This document shows, one piece after another, positions 1 to 8,914 of a DNA stretch of 64,000 bases. The number at the start of each line of letters is the position of its first letter. The first letter of the stretch is position 1. Below the pieces are notes generated by a model. That model searched no databases and was not told the DNA's origin. It saw nothing but the letters and a program-made list of their open reading frames with translations. The translations under genes were made by a program, and so were the position numbers. The stretch is from Spirosoma aureum (lineage in GTDB: Bacteria; Bacteroidota; Bacteroidia; Cytophagales; Spirosomataceae): contig NZ_CP050063.1 in the NCBI RefSeq assembly GCF_011604685.1, forward strand, positions 3,370,501 to 3,434,500, in the 5' to 3' direction.

Positions 1-1
1 G

Positions 2-3000
2 TTTACAGCCTTAGGATTCAATGCGGCTACAGACTTTCTACTCGAAAAGTTGATTTTCCAGACAGCCACCGATGAGTTGAATGGCCCGGTTATCGATGCT
101 GATCCGCGAACCCCACTGTCGGAAACGGCATTGATTCAGCCATTCAATGGGACCGATAATTACATTGACTGGCTGCTGAAAAGCGATTTGCAGACGATCA
201 GAAATGGTCAGTTTCTGGATGCGAATAACCAGCCCGTTGCCCCACCAAAAGCACTTTTGTATCAACTTCTTCACCGAGCCTATCTGGAAGAATTCGGGCA
301 ACGGATTGCTGACTGGCTCGTTGATCAGCGATTCCTTCAGGATCTGCCTGTTGAAGGCCAGTTACAGAATATGGACGGTCAGCAGGATATCACGAAAGCT
401 GATTATTTTCAACTCGATGCGGCCAAGCTCCGACTTTCCCAAACGGCCATGCCCGTTGGCGAGTTTATCCGTGCGTTAATTCCCAAACCGGGCGAGCCCT
501 ACAACGGTCCCACCGAGATGCTGCCCTTGATGGGCGTGATCGACGCGTTACGCACGCTTCGCGGGTTGCCTACTGCCCGGCTGGAACGGCTGTTTGCCGA
601 ACACCTTGATTTGTGCAGTTACCGCCTGGATGCCTGGCAAACCGGACTTTTTGCGCGTCGGCTCTATAATCTTCAGCACACCGAAAAGAACGAATACCTG
701 CGAAAAGGTACGTATCTGGGTGCATACGGATGGGTTGAAAACCTTAGACCCAACACCACCAAAACGGGCTTTCCACAAGATCAATACCCTGCCCCTCTGC
801 AGGACTCCAAAAACAAAACGATTTACGAAGATGCCGCCAATGGAGGGCATATCCAGACCCCCTCGTTGCGTCATGCGACAACGGCTGCCCTGCTTCGTAA
901 CGCGTATCTCTCCCACGGTGATGATAACGCACAGTTTGCCGTCAATCTGTCGTCGGAGCGGGTTCGGCTGGCTCTGAGTTATCTGGATGGTATTCGGAAT
1001 GGGCAGGAACTGGCGGCTCTGCTGGGGTATCAGTTTGAGCGTGGTCTGCACGATCGGGGCTTGCTGCTGAACCAATATATTTACGTACTGCGTGATCGGT
1101 TTCCGTTGGCGGCAAAACAGTTAACGCCTGTTCCTGACAATGCTCCGCAGGAAGTAGTAGAGGCCCGTAACGTCATAAATGGCTACGACTTGCTGGACTA
1201 CGCCCGCGCTCATCCGACTCTTCAGGGAATAGCCAGTCTGCCAGCCGACGGAACGACTGAAAAGCAGGCCATTCTGGACGAATTGAACCGGCTCACCGAT
1301 ACGCTCGACGCCATCGCTGATCTATCGTTGTCGGAAAGTGTGTTTCAGGCGGTTCATGGCAACTACGATCGGGCAGGAGGCATGATGCAGGCCATTTCGG
1401 AAGGGAAAATGCCCGCGACCCCCGAAATTGTCGACACGCCCCGCAGTGGCACATCCATTACGCATCGGGTAGCGGTTTGTCTGCAAACCGATGGGGTAGG
1501 TGATCAGCATCCGGCCTGGAGCGGACCAGCTTCACCTCGCAGCAAAGTGAATCCGTTCGTCAACTATTGGCTTGGGGAGCGGCTTCCCCAGGCCGCGTCT
1601 ATCCAGTTTCAGTATCAGGCTGGGGCGGTAGATGACATACTGTCATTAGCCCAATTTACGTTGCAACCGCTTGATCTGGTCCTGATGACTGGGTCTGAGC
1701 TGGGTGCGCTTTCATCGGAAATCGAGCGGTGGCTGACGTATCAGATTCGGCAGAATTTCAACATTTCGGATGGGCAATCCATTACGTTTGATTTTCATAA
1801 AGCCGAATCAAACGGTGTATCATTTGCGGCTCTGTTGCCACTGTTACGTTCCCTGAAAAAGATTATAACAGAAGCCCGTCCGCTTCATGCCCTCGACTTT
1901 TTTCCACAAACCCAATCCTATCTCGAAGGTGTAGCGAATCCATCCGGCTATCAGGATTTAGCTACCTGTAAAACGGACCTGGAAGCGGCTACTGCGGAAC
2001 TGAATACGCGCGCGTTGAATCTGAAAACGGCTGCTGATCAGCTTAAAGCGGAGATAACAGCGGCCCGGACGAATCAATTGACCAGTGTAGCTTCGGGAAC
2101 GCTTCATGCGGTTCGGAAGGCTTTGCTGGCAATTGCTGATTACGGTTGGAGCGATGCCTTGCCCATTTCGGTCGATGCTACGTCCCTGCCCATTGCCGAC
2201 GACTTACTCGCTCAGGCACAAGGCATGGTCAGCGTTATTCAGAAGCAATTGGCAACTGTTGATTTTGCTGGTTTTGAGGCACTTAATCCGGATCAGCAAT
2301 TGGATCGTTGTCGGGATGTGGCGCGTCGGGTATACGGACAATCGTTCAGCTGGATTCCCCGGTTTCAGTTCCGGAATCAGAGCCAGCTAGACGATGCGCT
2401 TGAGCACAGTAAAGAGATGCTGAGCGGTGAGCCGGAACTGGTTATAGAAAACTGGCTACAGAGCGTGGCGCGTGTCCGGCCCGAGATGGAAAATGTGGAA
2501 ACGCTGGCCCTGCACCATGACTTGTATCAGGATCTGCCGTTCGAGCTTACTCCCTGGCAATTGCCCTGGGTATCGGGTGAGAAATGGGTCGGCGAAACCT
2601 TCGCCGAAGCCCAACGAAATCAGGAGCGAATATCGATTGTAGTACACCAGGCCCCGGCCGACATGACTCTGCCGCAGGCGGGTTGGTTACTGGACGAATG
2701 GACAGAGTTGATCCCGACGGACCAGGAAACGACCGGTATTGCTTTCCATTACAATCGCCCCAATGCCTCGCCACCACAGGCCATTTTACTGGCGGTGCCG
2801 CCCGTACTGACTGGTAAATGGACATGGGACGAACTGGTTGGCATTCTGTACGATACGCTCGAACGGGCCAAACGCCGGGCGGTTGAACCCGATATGCTGA
2901 CGACCACCGGCTATTTTCAGATACTTCCGGCTGTGCTGAATGATTTTTCTACGGGTGGCCTGTCCACGATTTTTACGAAAGGGAGTACGTTGCTGAAAAA

Positions 3001-3004
3001 CTAA
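2..3004 (+). CDS. Large protein of unknown function, 5' end outside window
   Basis: The frame is open from base 2, so the true start lies left of the window; the TTG at base 50 is only an internal codon. At least 1000 residues are visible. I see no signal peptide, membrane segment or catalytic motif. A helical, probably coiled stretch lies around residues 640-700. The last 130 residues are best conserved in style: a segment LLDEWTELIP, then ETTGIAFHYNRP and PPQAILLAVPP. From memory, this tail recurs in large uncharacterised proteins of actinobacteria and myxobacteria that sit next to a protein like the following gene, in phage-tail-like loci. It lies 13 bp before that gene, so the two are probably co-transcribed. 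The link to a contractile injection system is inference. Confidence 0.8.
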   Translation, partial: FTALGFNAATDFLLEKLIFQTATDELNGPVIDADPRTPLSETALIQPFNGTDNYIDWLLKSDLQTIRNGQFLDANNQPVAPPKALLYQLLHRAYLEEFGQRIADWLVDQRFLQDLPVEGQLQNMDGQQDITKADYFQLDAAKLRLSQTAMPVGEFIRALIPKPGEPYNGPTEMLPLMGVIDALRTLRGLPTARLERLFAEHLDLCSYRLDAWQTGLFARRLYNLQHTEKNEYLRKGTYLGAYGWVENLRPNTTKTGFPQDQYPAPLQDSKNKTIYEDAANGGHIQTPSLRHATTAALLRNAYLSHGDDNAQFAVNLSSERVRLALSYLDGIRNGQELAALLGYQFERGLHDRGLLLNQYIYVLRDRFPLAAKQLTPVPDNAPQEVVEARNVINGYDLLDYARAHPTLQGIASLPADGTTEKQAILDELNRLTDTLDAIADLSLSESVFQAVHGNYDRAGGMMQAISEGKMPATPEIVDTPRSGTSITHRVAVCLQTDGVGDQHPAWSGPASPRSKVNPFVNYWLGERLPQAASIQFQYQAGAVDDILSLAQFTLQPLDLVLMTGSELGALSSEIERWLTYQIRQNFNISDGQSITFDFHKAESNGVSFAALLPLLRSLKKIITEARPLHALDFFPQTQSYLEGVANPSGYQDLATCKTDLEAATAELNTRALNLKTAADQLKAEITAARTNQLTSVASGTLHAVRKALLAIADYGWSDALPISVDATSLPIADDLLAQAQGMVSVIQKQLATVDFAGFEALNPDQQLDRCRDVARRVYGQSFSWIPRFQFRNQSQLDDALEHSKEMLSGEPELVIENWLQSVARVRPEMENVETLALHHDLYQDLPFELTPWQLPWVSGEKWVGETFAEAQRNQERISIVVHQAPADMTLPQAGWLLDEWTELIPTDQETTGIAFHYNRPNASPPQAILLAVPPVLTGKWTWDELVGILYDTLERAKRRAVEPDMLTTTGYFQILPAVLNDFSTGGLSTIFTKGSTLLKN

Positions 3005-3017
3005 CTGCGTTATTGCC

Positions 3018-4772
3018 ATGGCCGATATCGATAATTTACGTCCTTTATTTTTTCAGTTGCCTCCGTTTCGCCCTGCCATAAAAGGCTGGAATCGGCTGGA
3101 AGGCCGGCCGCGTCAGGCTGACTTTGAGCGTAGTCTGCGGGCCGAAGTACGCGACCCGCTCTGGATGCTTACGCGGCAGTGGCAATTTGGCGAGTTTATC
3201 GGCGAAGATGCCGGTTCGCCCGTCGACGCCCGAATGCTCACCCACCAGACGTACCTGAATCGGTATGCCGTCAAAGGAGGGCCAGCTCAACCACTACCCA
3301 TCGACATTCCGCTCGAAACCCGCGTTGAGCGCGAAGCCTGGCCCGATGATCTGGGCAGTCAGGTACGTACTGGACGATATTTTGAAAAACTGCTTCGGAA
3401 ACAAGGCGTGTTTTCTACTAAAAATGCCCACCTGACGCAGTATTCTATTCGAGCCGATGAGCCCAACACAACTTATGACAAAGACACTGATCAAACCCGC
3501 GAAGCCGTAGCCGGTAAAATCATCAATGGCGGGTTATTGGTCAAGGCCATTCGCGATGGCTCATATGCTAACTGGGTGGATTTGACTACGCCCTCAACCG
3601 ACTATCGGACGAAACAGAAAGACGCAGCTAACGAACTGATGGTCTGGCTGGGCCAATTTAGTTCGCAACCACTTTCAGATGCCGACAATGCCTGGGCGGC
3701 TTCGAACCTGGAATATCAGTTTGCCTGTGCCGCCGATGATGATACCAATGGATCTCAGGTTGTGTTGCAAGCAGAGCAGTATGAAAACGGTCAACTGGAT
3801 TGGTATTCGTTTGATGTGGATATCGACAATAAGCTTGAGGCACCTGAAGGGAGCACAATTGAACCGATAAAATCGCTGGATGAGTGCCTGTCGTTTATTC
3901 CGGCTCCCGTGTCGTTTCAGGGAATGCCCAACCCGCGTTTCTGGCAAATGGAAAGCGAACGGATTGAGTTTGCGCAGATGGACGTGAATACCACCGATGT
4001 TATTAAGCTGATTATGACCGAGTTCATGCTGCTCTACAGCAATGACTGGTGTGTTTTTCCGTATGAGCGTAAAATAGGGTCGCTGTGTAACATTCGGGGA
4101 TTAGTGGTTACCGATGTGTTCGGGCAACGGACGAACATTAGATCCGCCGGGTCTACGATCGATCATGAATGGACACGCTGGAGCTTCTTCAGACAACACG
4201 CAAAGGCTGATGCATCGGTTGATCTGTCGTTATTGCTCCCCGCTCTGGGTAAACCCGCAGAAAGTCAGCCTGTTGAAAAAGTTAACTTTATCCGCGATGA
4301 GATGTCGAACATGGTGTGGGCCATTGAGTCGGTGATTCCGTCGCCGTTGGGGCGAGGAGTAAATGGCTACGAATCAGCGCTGGCTGCGCAAAATGCCACC
4401 CTGCCGCCACCCATTACGTTGCTGCCGACGGCAGCAAAAATCCGGTATATACTCGGGACCAGTGTGCCCTACAACTGGATCCCGTTCATCCCCGTTCAGG
4501 TGCCCAACAATAACCGGGACATTCAACTCCAGCGGGCTCGCATGCCCGATTCGGCGGCTTTGTTTAAAGGCGAAATTCTTGATGAAACCGCGCCCTATTT
4601 CATCCACGAAGAAGAAGTTCCCCGCTCGGGCAAGCTCATTACCCGGACCTACCAGCGAACCCGAACACCAGCGGGAAATGTAGCGCTGTGGGTTGGCCGC
4701 AAAGTGACTGTTGGCAGAGGAGAGGGAAGCAGCGGCTTGGGCTTCGACCAATTGATGGATCTGGAGGGTTGA
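3018..4772 (+). CDS. Uncharacterised protein paired with the upstream large protein
   Basis: This 584-residue protein has no signal peptide or transmembrane segment and should be cytoplasmic or part of a particle. The recognisable hallmark is near residues 45-70, with DPLWMLTRQWQFGEF followed by GEDAGSPVDAR. I recall that signature from uncharacterised proteins encoded beside large partners like the preceding gene. No enzymatic motif is visible. The ATG at 3018 follows the upstream stop by 13 bp, consistent with one transcript. The 149 bp after the stop precede a polysaccharide locus that seems unrelated. Function is unknown; a role in assembling or loading a phage-tail-like particle is a guess from gene context in other genomes. 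Confidence 0.82.
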   Translation: MADIDNLRPLFFQLPPFRPAIKGWNRLEGRPRQADFERSLRAEVRDPLWMLTRQWQFGEFIGEDAGSPVDARMLTHQTYLNRYAVKGGPAQPLPIDIPLETRVEREAWPDDLGSQVRTGRYFEKLLRKQGVFSTKNAHLTQYSIRADEPNTTYDKDTDQTREAVAGKIINGGLLVKAIRDGSYANWVDLTTPSTDYRTKQKDAANELMVWLGQFSSQPLSDADNAWAASNLEYQFACAADDDTNGSQVVLQAEQYENGQLDWYSFDVDIDNKLEAPEGSTIEPIKSLDECLSFIPAPVSFQGMPNPRFWQMESERIEFAQMDVNTTDVIKLIMTEFMLLYSNDWCVFPYERKIGSLCNIRGLVVTDVFGQRTNIRSAGSTIDHEWTRWSFFRQHAKADASVDLSLLLPALGKPAESQPVEKVNFIRDEMSNMVWAIESVIPSPLGRGVNGYESALAAQNATLPPPITLLPTAAKIRYILGTSVPYNWIPFIPVQVPNNNRDIQLQRARMPDSAALFKGEILDETAPYFIHEEEVPRSGKLITRTYQRTRTPAGNVALWVGRKVTVGRGEGSSGLGFDQLMDLEG

Positions 4773-4921
4773 ATCATAAGGTGACTTTGTGAGTTACCAA
4801 GTCTTCACCTGAAACCATATACGGTTTTCGAGAAGATCGGGATCAGTGCATACGGAAGAGTACAGGAAGGTTCACCAGGGTTAAGTTGTTCTTTTGTGAG
4901 CAAATTTCCCTGACCTTAGCC

Positions 4922-6232
4922 ATGCAACGTTTTTCGCACCTGCTGGCCTTTAGCCATTCGATGGTTAAGGGTTGGCCTCCTGTCGTAAGCCGACCAATTC
5001 CTGGCAAATGGGTTGTGCTGATAGTCAGGTTAGTTTTGCTGACAGCCTTTCTGTTCGCCCAGCGTGGACATGCCCAGCCGAAACTGGAAACGGGAGGTCA
5101 GACTCCAATGCCTGCTATGTGGATCGATAAAGACACAGGGCATAAACTCAGGCGGCTGACCACAATCGACGGAAACAACGAAAGCTTTTATTTCCACAAT
5201 AACCCTTTTGTGCGTGAGTTAGCAGGCGAAGGCGACAAAATGGTGTTTTACCATGCCGATGCCAGTGGCCGCCAATTGTATACGGTTAACCTGAAAACGG
5301 GCCAGGCTGAACCGTTAACAAAGTCGCTCATGCAGAAAGGTGGAGAGATCGTTGCGCCCAAACGGCGAGAGGTGTTCTATCAGAGCCGCGACAGTGTTTT
5401 TGCTACCCATATTGACACAAAAAAAACACGGTTGGTTTTTGTATTTCCGGCCGATATGAAAGCGACAATCAGCACCCTCAATGCTGATGAGACCATGCTG
5501 GCCGGGAGCCGTAGTGGTGAGGAAGCTCGTGAAATACTTCGCAAATACCCCGAAAAGAAAGATTTTTTCCCCCGTATCTTCGAAGCTAAGGTTCCGCATT
5601 CGCTTTTTACGATAAACACACAAACTGGTAAACTGACCACGATCCACGAAGAAAAAACCTGGCTGGGTCACGTGCAGTTCTCGCCCACAGAGCCGGATTT
5701 ACTGATGTTTTGTCACGAAGGCCCGTGGCATCTGGTAGACCGCATCTGGACCATCAATGTGAAAACAGGTGCGGTCAAATTAAGGCACAAACGTACCGTG
5801 GAGGGCGAGATTGCGGGCCACGAATTCTTCAGCCGTGATGGGAAAACCATTTGGTTCGACTTGCAGAAACCCCGTAGCGTAACATTTTATCTGGCTGGAA
5901 TGGACCTGAATACAGGCCAGGAGAAGCAATACGAAATGACCCGAAACGAGTGGTCGATTCACTTCAATATATCGCCTGATCAGACGCTGTTTGCTGGCGA
6001 TGGGGGCGATCCGGGGCAGGTCGCGAAAGCAACCGATGGGACGTGGATTTACCTGTTCAGGCCTGAAGGCGACAGGTTCCGGGCCGAGCGACTGGTCAAT
6101 ATGAAACACCACAACTACAAGCTGGAACCCAATGTCCATTTTTCGCCGGATGGCAAGTGGGTTATTTTTCGGGCCAATTTTGAAGGCGAAAGTCAGGTAT
6201 ATGCGGTAGAAATCGCCAGAACAAATTCTTAA
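4922..6232 (+). CDS. Oligogalacturonate lyase, PL22 family
   Basis: The product should cleave unsaturated or saturated oligogalacturonides by beta-elimination late in pectin breakdown. The N-terminus carries a basic region, then a hydrophobic core and an AHA-Q-like cleavage site around residue 52, so it is periplasmic. The rest has repeated beta-propeller blades of the type SPDGKWVIF. The family hallmark FCHEGPWHLVDRIW sits near residues 264-277, with a later histidine-rich MKHHNYKLEPNVHFSPDG segment that fits the metal-site region. Starts are ambiguous: TTG 4886, ATG 4922 and ATG 4961 all share the frame. I chose the first ATG. The 1311-bp length fits the family. It opens a run of pectin genes, 45 bp before the GH106 gene. 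Confidence 0.88.
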   Translation: MQRFSHLLAFSHSMVKGWPPVVSRPIPGKWVVLIVRLVLLTAFLFAQRGHAQPKLETGGQTPMPAMWIDKDTGHKLRRLTTIDGNNESFYFHNNPFVRELAGEGDKMVFYHADASGRQLYTVNLKTGQAEPLTKSLMQKGGEIVAPKRREVFYQSRDSVFATHIDTKKTRLVFVFPADMKATISTLNADETMLAGSRSGEEAREILRKYPEKKDFFPRIFEAKVPHSLFTINTQTGKLTTIHEEKTWLGHVQFSPTEPDLLMFCHEGPWHLVDRIWTINVKTGAVKLRHKRTVEGEIAGHEFFSRDGKTIWFDLQKPRSVTFYLAGMDLNTGQEKQYEMTRNEWSIHFNISPDQTLFAGDGGDPGQVAKATDGTWIYLFRPEGDRFRAERLVNMKHHNYKLEPNVHFSPDGKWVIFRANFEGESQVYAVEIARTNS

Positions 6233-6277
6233 GTGTACATGAATGATCAGGGTGATAGGACGGGTGATTTCTTGAAA

Positions 6278-8869
6278 ATGAAAAAATACATACTAAACGT
6301 TCTGGCAATAGTGACTCTATTGGGTGGAGTCTCGATTAGCCAGGCACAACCTACGTTGTCGGTTAACCGCCAGCAGGCCAGACCCTGGACATACTGGTGG
6401 TGGATGGGCAATGCCGTCAATGAAAAAGACATAACCCAGCTGCTCGAACAGTTTTCGAAAGCAGGGCTTGGAGGGGTGCATATTATCCCGATCTATGGCG
6501 TTAAAGGCTCTGAAAAAGAGTTTATCCCGTTTCTGAGTGAACGCTGGCTGGCTGTTTTCGCGCATACCGTTCGGGAAGGAAAGCGATTAGGCATGGGCGT
6601 TGACCTGACCACGGGTACGGGCTGGCCGTTTGGTGGGCCAGGGGTTTCGACCGAAACGGCAGCAAAGGCGTGGAAGGTTGACAATGGCAAACTGACAACG
6701 GTATTGACCAAACAGCAGGTTAAGCGACCTGCGCCCGGAGGACAGGGGCTTGTGATCGATTATTTCAGCAAATCGGCCATTGAGCAATACGTAAAGCGGT
6801 TCGATTCGACGCTGGCTCATCTAAACGAGAAACCGCGTGCGGTCTACAACGATTCGTATGAAGTCTTCGGCGCGAACTGGACAGCTAACTTTCTGACAGA
6901 ATTTAAGAACCGGCGTGGCTACGATCTCAATAGTCAGTTAACGGCCTTTCTGGATACCAACCAAACCGAGAACAGCATCCTTGTTCATCAGGATTACCAC
7001 CAAACGCTGTCTGAATTATTACACGATGGATTCACGAAGGGGTGGGCTGATTGGGCACATACCCATCGTTATCAGGTTCGCAATCAGGCGCATGGTTCGC
7101 CCGGCAACCTGATCGATCTTTATACCAAAGCCGATATTCCCGAAACGGAATCGTTTGGCTCCAGCCGGTTCCCGATTCCCGGCCTTCGCGTCGATGAAAA
7201 CTACGAAGTCGACCGATTCGGCACACCGAATCCACTGGCCATGAAGTTTGCGTCGTCGGCGGCTAATCTGGCCGGTAAACCCTTGGTTAGTTCAGAAACG
7301 GGAACGTGGCTGGCGAATCATTTTCAGGTATCGCTGTCGCAGGTAAAGCCGCAGGTCGATGAGTTGTTTACGGCCGGGATCAATCACGTTTTTTACCACG
7401 GTATCCCGTATTCGCCACCTGCCGAAACCTGGCCCGGCTGGCTGTTTTATGCCTCGACCAACTATGGCCCTACGTCGCATTTCTGGCCGCACCTGCCGTT
7501 GCTGAACCGCTATATTGAACGCTGTCAGACACGGTTGCAGGCCAGTAAACCCGACAATGACGTGCTGGTTTATTTTCCCATTCATGATTTGTGGGCTACG
7601 CGGGCTAAATCGGCGGGAGGTATTCATCAGTTGGAAGTGCACCATGTGGAGCAGTGGTTGTTGCCGCAACCGTTCGGACAATTGTGTGAGCAACTGCTTC
7701 AGCGCGGCTATTCGTTCGATTATGTCTCGGATAATCTGCTTAAAAGTCTGACTGTCAACAAACAGAGCATTCGGAGTACCAGCGGGGCAACCTACCCAGT
7801 AATTCTTGTGCCTCGAAGCACGTATCTGCCCGAGCAGTCACTTCGGGAACTGGAGCGTCTGGCCCGACAAGGGGCACGTATTGTGTTTGATGGGAAATTG
7901 CCAGAACAGGCACCCGGTTTCCAGGATCATACCGCACGATCTGCCGAGGTAAAACGGCTTGGAAATACAGTCCGGCAACTGAAGTCTGTAACGGTCAGCC
8001 CCGACGTGTTTGGAACACTCAATCAACTGGGCGTTCGCGTTGAGCCCTGGGCGGCAGAAGGGCTTGCGTTTATCCGGAAGCGGCAGACCGATACGACCCA
8101 GTATTTTATCACGAATCTGAACAATCGTTTCCGCCAGAACTGGATCACGCTGTCGGCATCGGGTCGAGTGAGTCGATATAACCCGTTAACCAATCAGACG
8201 GATTGGCTGCCCATCAGGAAGGGTCAGAGCGGGAAAAATGAGGTATTCCTGCAACTGGAGCCGGGACAATCGTACTTTGTCAATGTGAGTCCGGGTAAGG
8301 CACCTGATGCTACCAGCCAAAAGACAGTGGCCGACCGCTCGACTGGAAAACCCATTGCCTTGCAAAACCCCTGGCGGGTTCAGTTTTTGCGCGGCCGTCC
8401 GGCTTTGACAGCCTCGAAAACGATACCGAGCCCTGCATCCTGGACAACACTGGCTGATTCAGCCGGTTATTTTTCGGGTACAGCCCGCTACAGCACGACC
8501 TTCGATTTGCCTGCCGATAAATCGGGTTCTCAATCGTATCATCTCGATTTGGGCGATGTGCGGGAAGTAGCTGAAGTGCGACTCAATGGTCAGCCGCTCG
8601 GAACCGCCTGGTGTATTCCGTTCCGACTGTCAATACCAGCCAATCGACTGAAACCCACCGGTAATCAACTGGAAGTTGATGTTACAAACCTGTCGGCCAA
8701 CTACATGCGGCTCTATGACCGCCAGAATCCGGGCTGGAAAAAGTTTTATGACATCAACATTGTGGATATTCGCTACAAACCGTTCGACGCTACCCGCTGG
8801 GACGCGTTGCCTTCCGGCCTGCTTGGGCCTGTGACGCTGACACCCGTCAGTGCTGCATCAGGACAGTAG
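6278..8869 (+). CDS. Glycoside hydrolase family 106 (alpha-L-rhamnosidase-like)
   Basis: GH106 enzymes remove terminal L-rhamnose, notably from rhamnogalacturonan. The N-terminus MKKYILNVLAIVTLLGG up to SQAQ is a clear signal peptide, which is why I start at ATG 6278 and not at the in-frame GTG 6233 or ATG 6239. The catalytic part opens with RPWTYWWWMGNAV and GLGGVHIIPIYGVKG, both typical of the family. Acidic candidates are D192 and E195 in YNDSYEVFG and E340 in SSETGTW. The last 150 residues form a galactose-binding-like beta-sandwich with HLDLGDVREVAEVRLNG. It sits between PL22 and GH31 in the same direction, so it probably acts in the periplasm on the same pectic oligosaccharides. The exact linkage is inferred from family only. 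Confidence 0.86.
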   Translation: MKKYILNVLAIVTLLGGVSISQAQPTLSVNRQQARPWTYWWWMGNAVNEKDITQLLEQFSKAGLGGVHIIPIYGVKGSEKEFIPFLSERWLAVFAHTVREGKRLGMGVDLTTGTGWPFGGPGVSTETAAKAWKVDNGKLTTVLTKQQVKRPAPGGQGLVIDYFSKSAIEQYVKRFDSTLAHLNEKPRAVYNDSYEVFGANWTANFLTEFKNRRGYDLNSQLTAFLDTNQTENSILVHQDYHQTLSELLHDGFTKGWADWAHTHRYQVRNQAHGSPGNLIDLYTKADIPETESFGSSRFPIPGLRVDENYEVDRFGTPNPLAMKFASSAANLAGKPLVSSETGTWLANHFQVSLSQVKPQVDELFTAGINHVFYHGIPYSPPAETWPGWLFYASTNYGPTSHFWPHLPLLNRYIERCQTRLQASKPDNDVLVYFPIHDLWATRAKSAGGIHQLEVHHVEQWLLPQPFGQLCEQLLQRGYSFDYVSDNLLKSLTVNKQSIRSTSGATYPVILVPRSTYLPEQSLRELERLARQGARIVFDGKLPEQAPGFQDHTARSAEVKRLGNTVRQLKSVTVSPDVFGTLNQLGVRVEPWAAEGLAFIRKRQTDTTQYFITNLNNRFRQNWITLSASGRVSRYNPLTNQTDWLPIRKGQSGKNEVFLQLEPGQSYFVNVSPGKAPDATSQKTVADRSTGKPIALQNPWRVQFLRGRPALTASKTIPSPASWTTLADSAGYFSGTARYSTTFDLPADKSGSQSYHLDLGDVREVAEVRLNGQPLGTAWCIPFRLSIPANRLKPTGNQLEVDVTNLSANYMRLYDRQNPGWKKFYDINIVDIRYKPFDATRWDALPSGLLGPVTLTPVSAASGQ

Positions 8870-8893
8870 ATTTCAAGGCAAGACGGATTCTGA

Positions 8894-8913
8894 TTCAGAA
8901 CCCGTCAGAACCC
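8894..8913 (+). repeat. Tandem 10-bp direct repeat before the GH31 start
   Basis: The decamer TCAGAACCCG occurs twice head to tail directly before the ATG of the GH31 gene at 8915. It may be a local duplication in the untranslated spacer. No function is evident. Confidence 0.5.
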
Positions 8914-8914
8914 G

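Noticed and set aside
548..1075. 175-codon minus-strand frame inside the first large gene
   Set aside because: It mirrors the plus-strand codon pattern, has no domain, and lies wholly inside a longer credible gene.
4773..4921. Promoter for the pectin genes in the gap before PL22
   Set aside because: No TAnnTTTG match or convincing -33 element was found; only a short AGGTGA/TCACCT pairing is visible.
6233..6278. GTG or first ATG as GH106 start
   Set aside because: These add a polar stretch before a clean signal peptide; ATG 6278 puts the signal peptide at the N-terminus.
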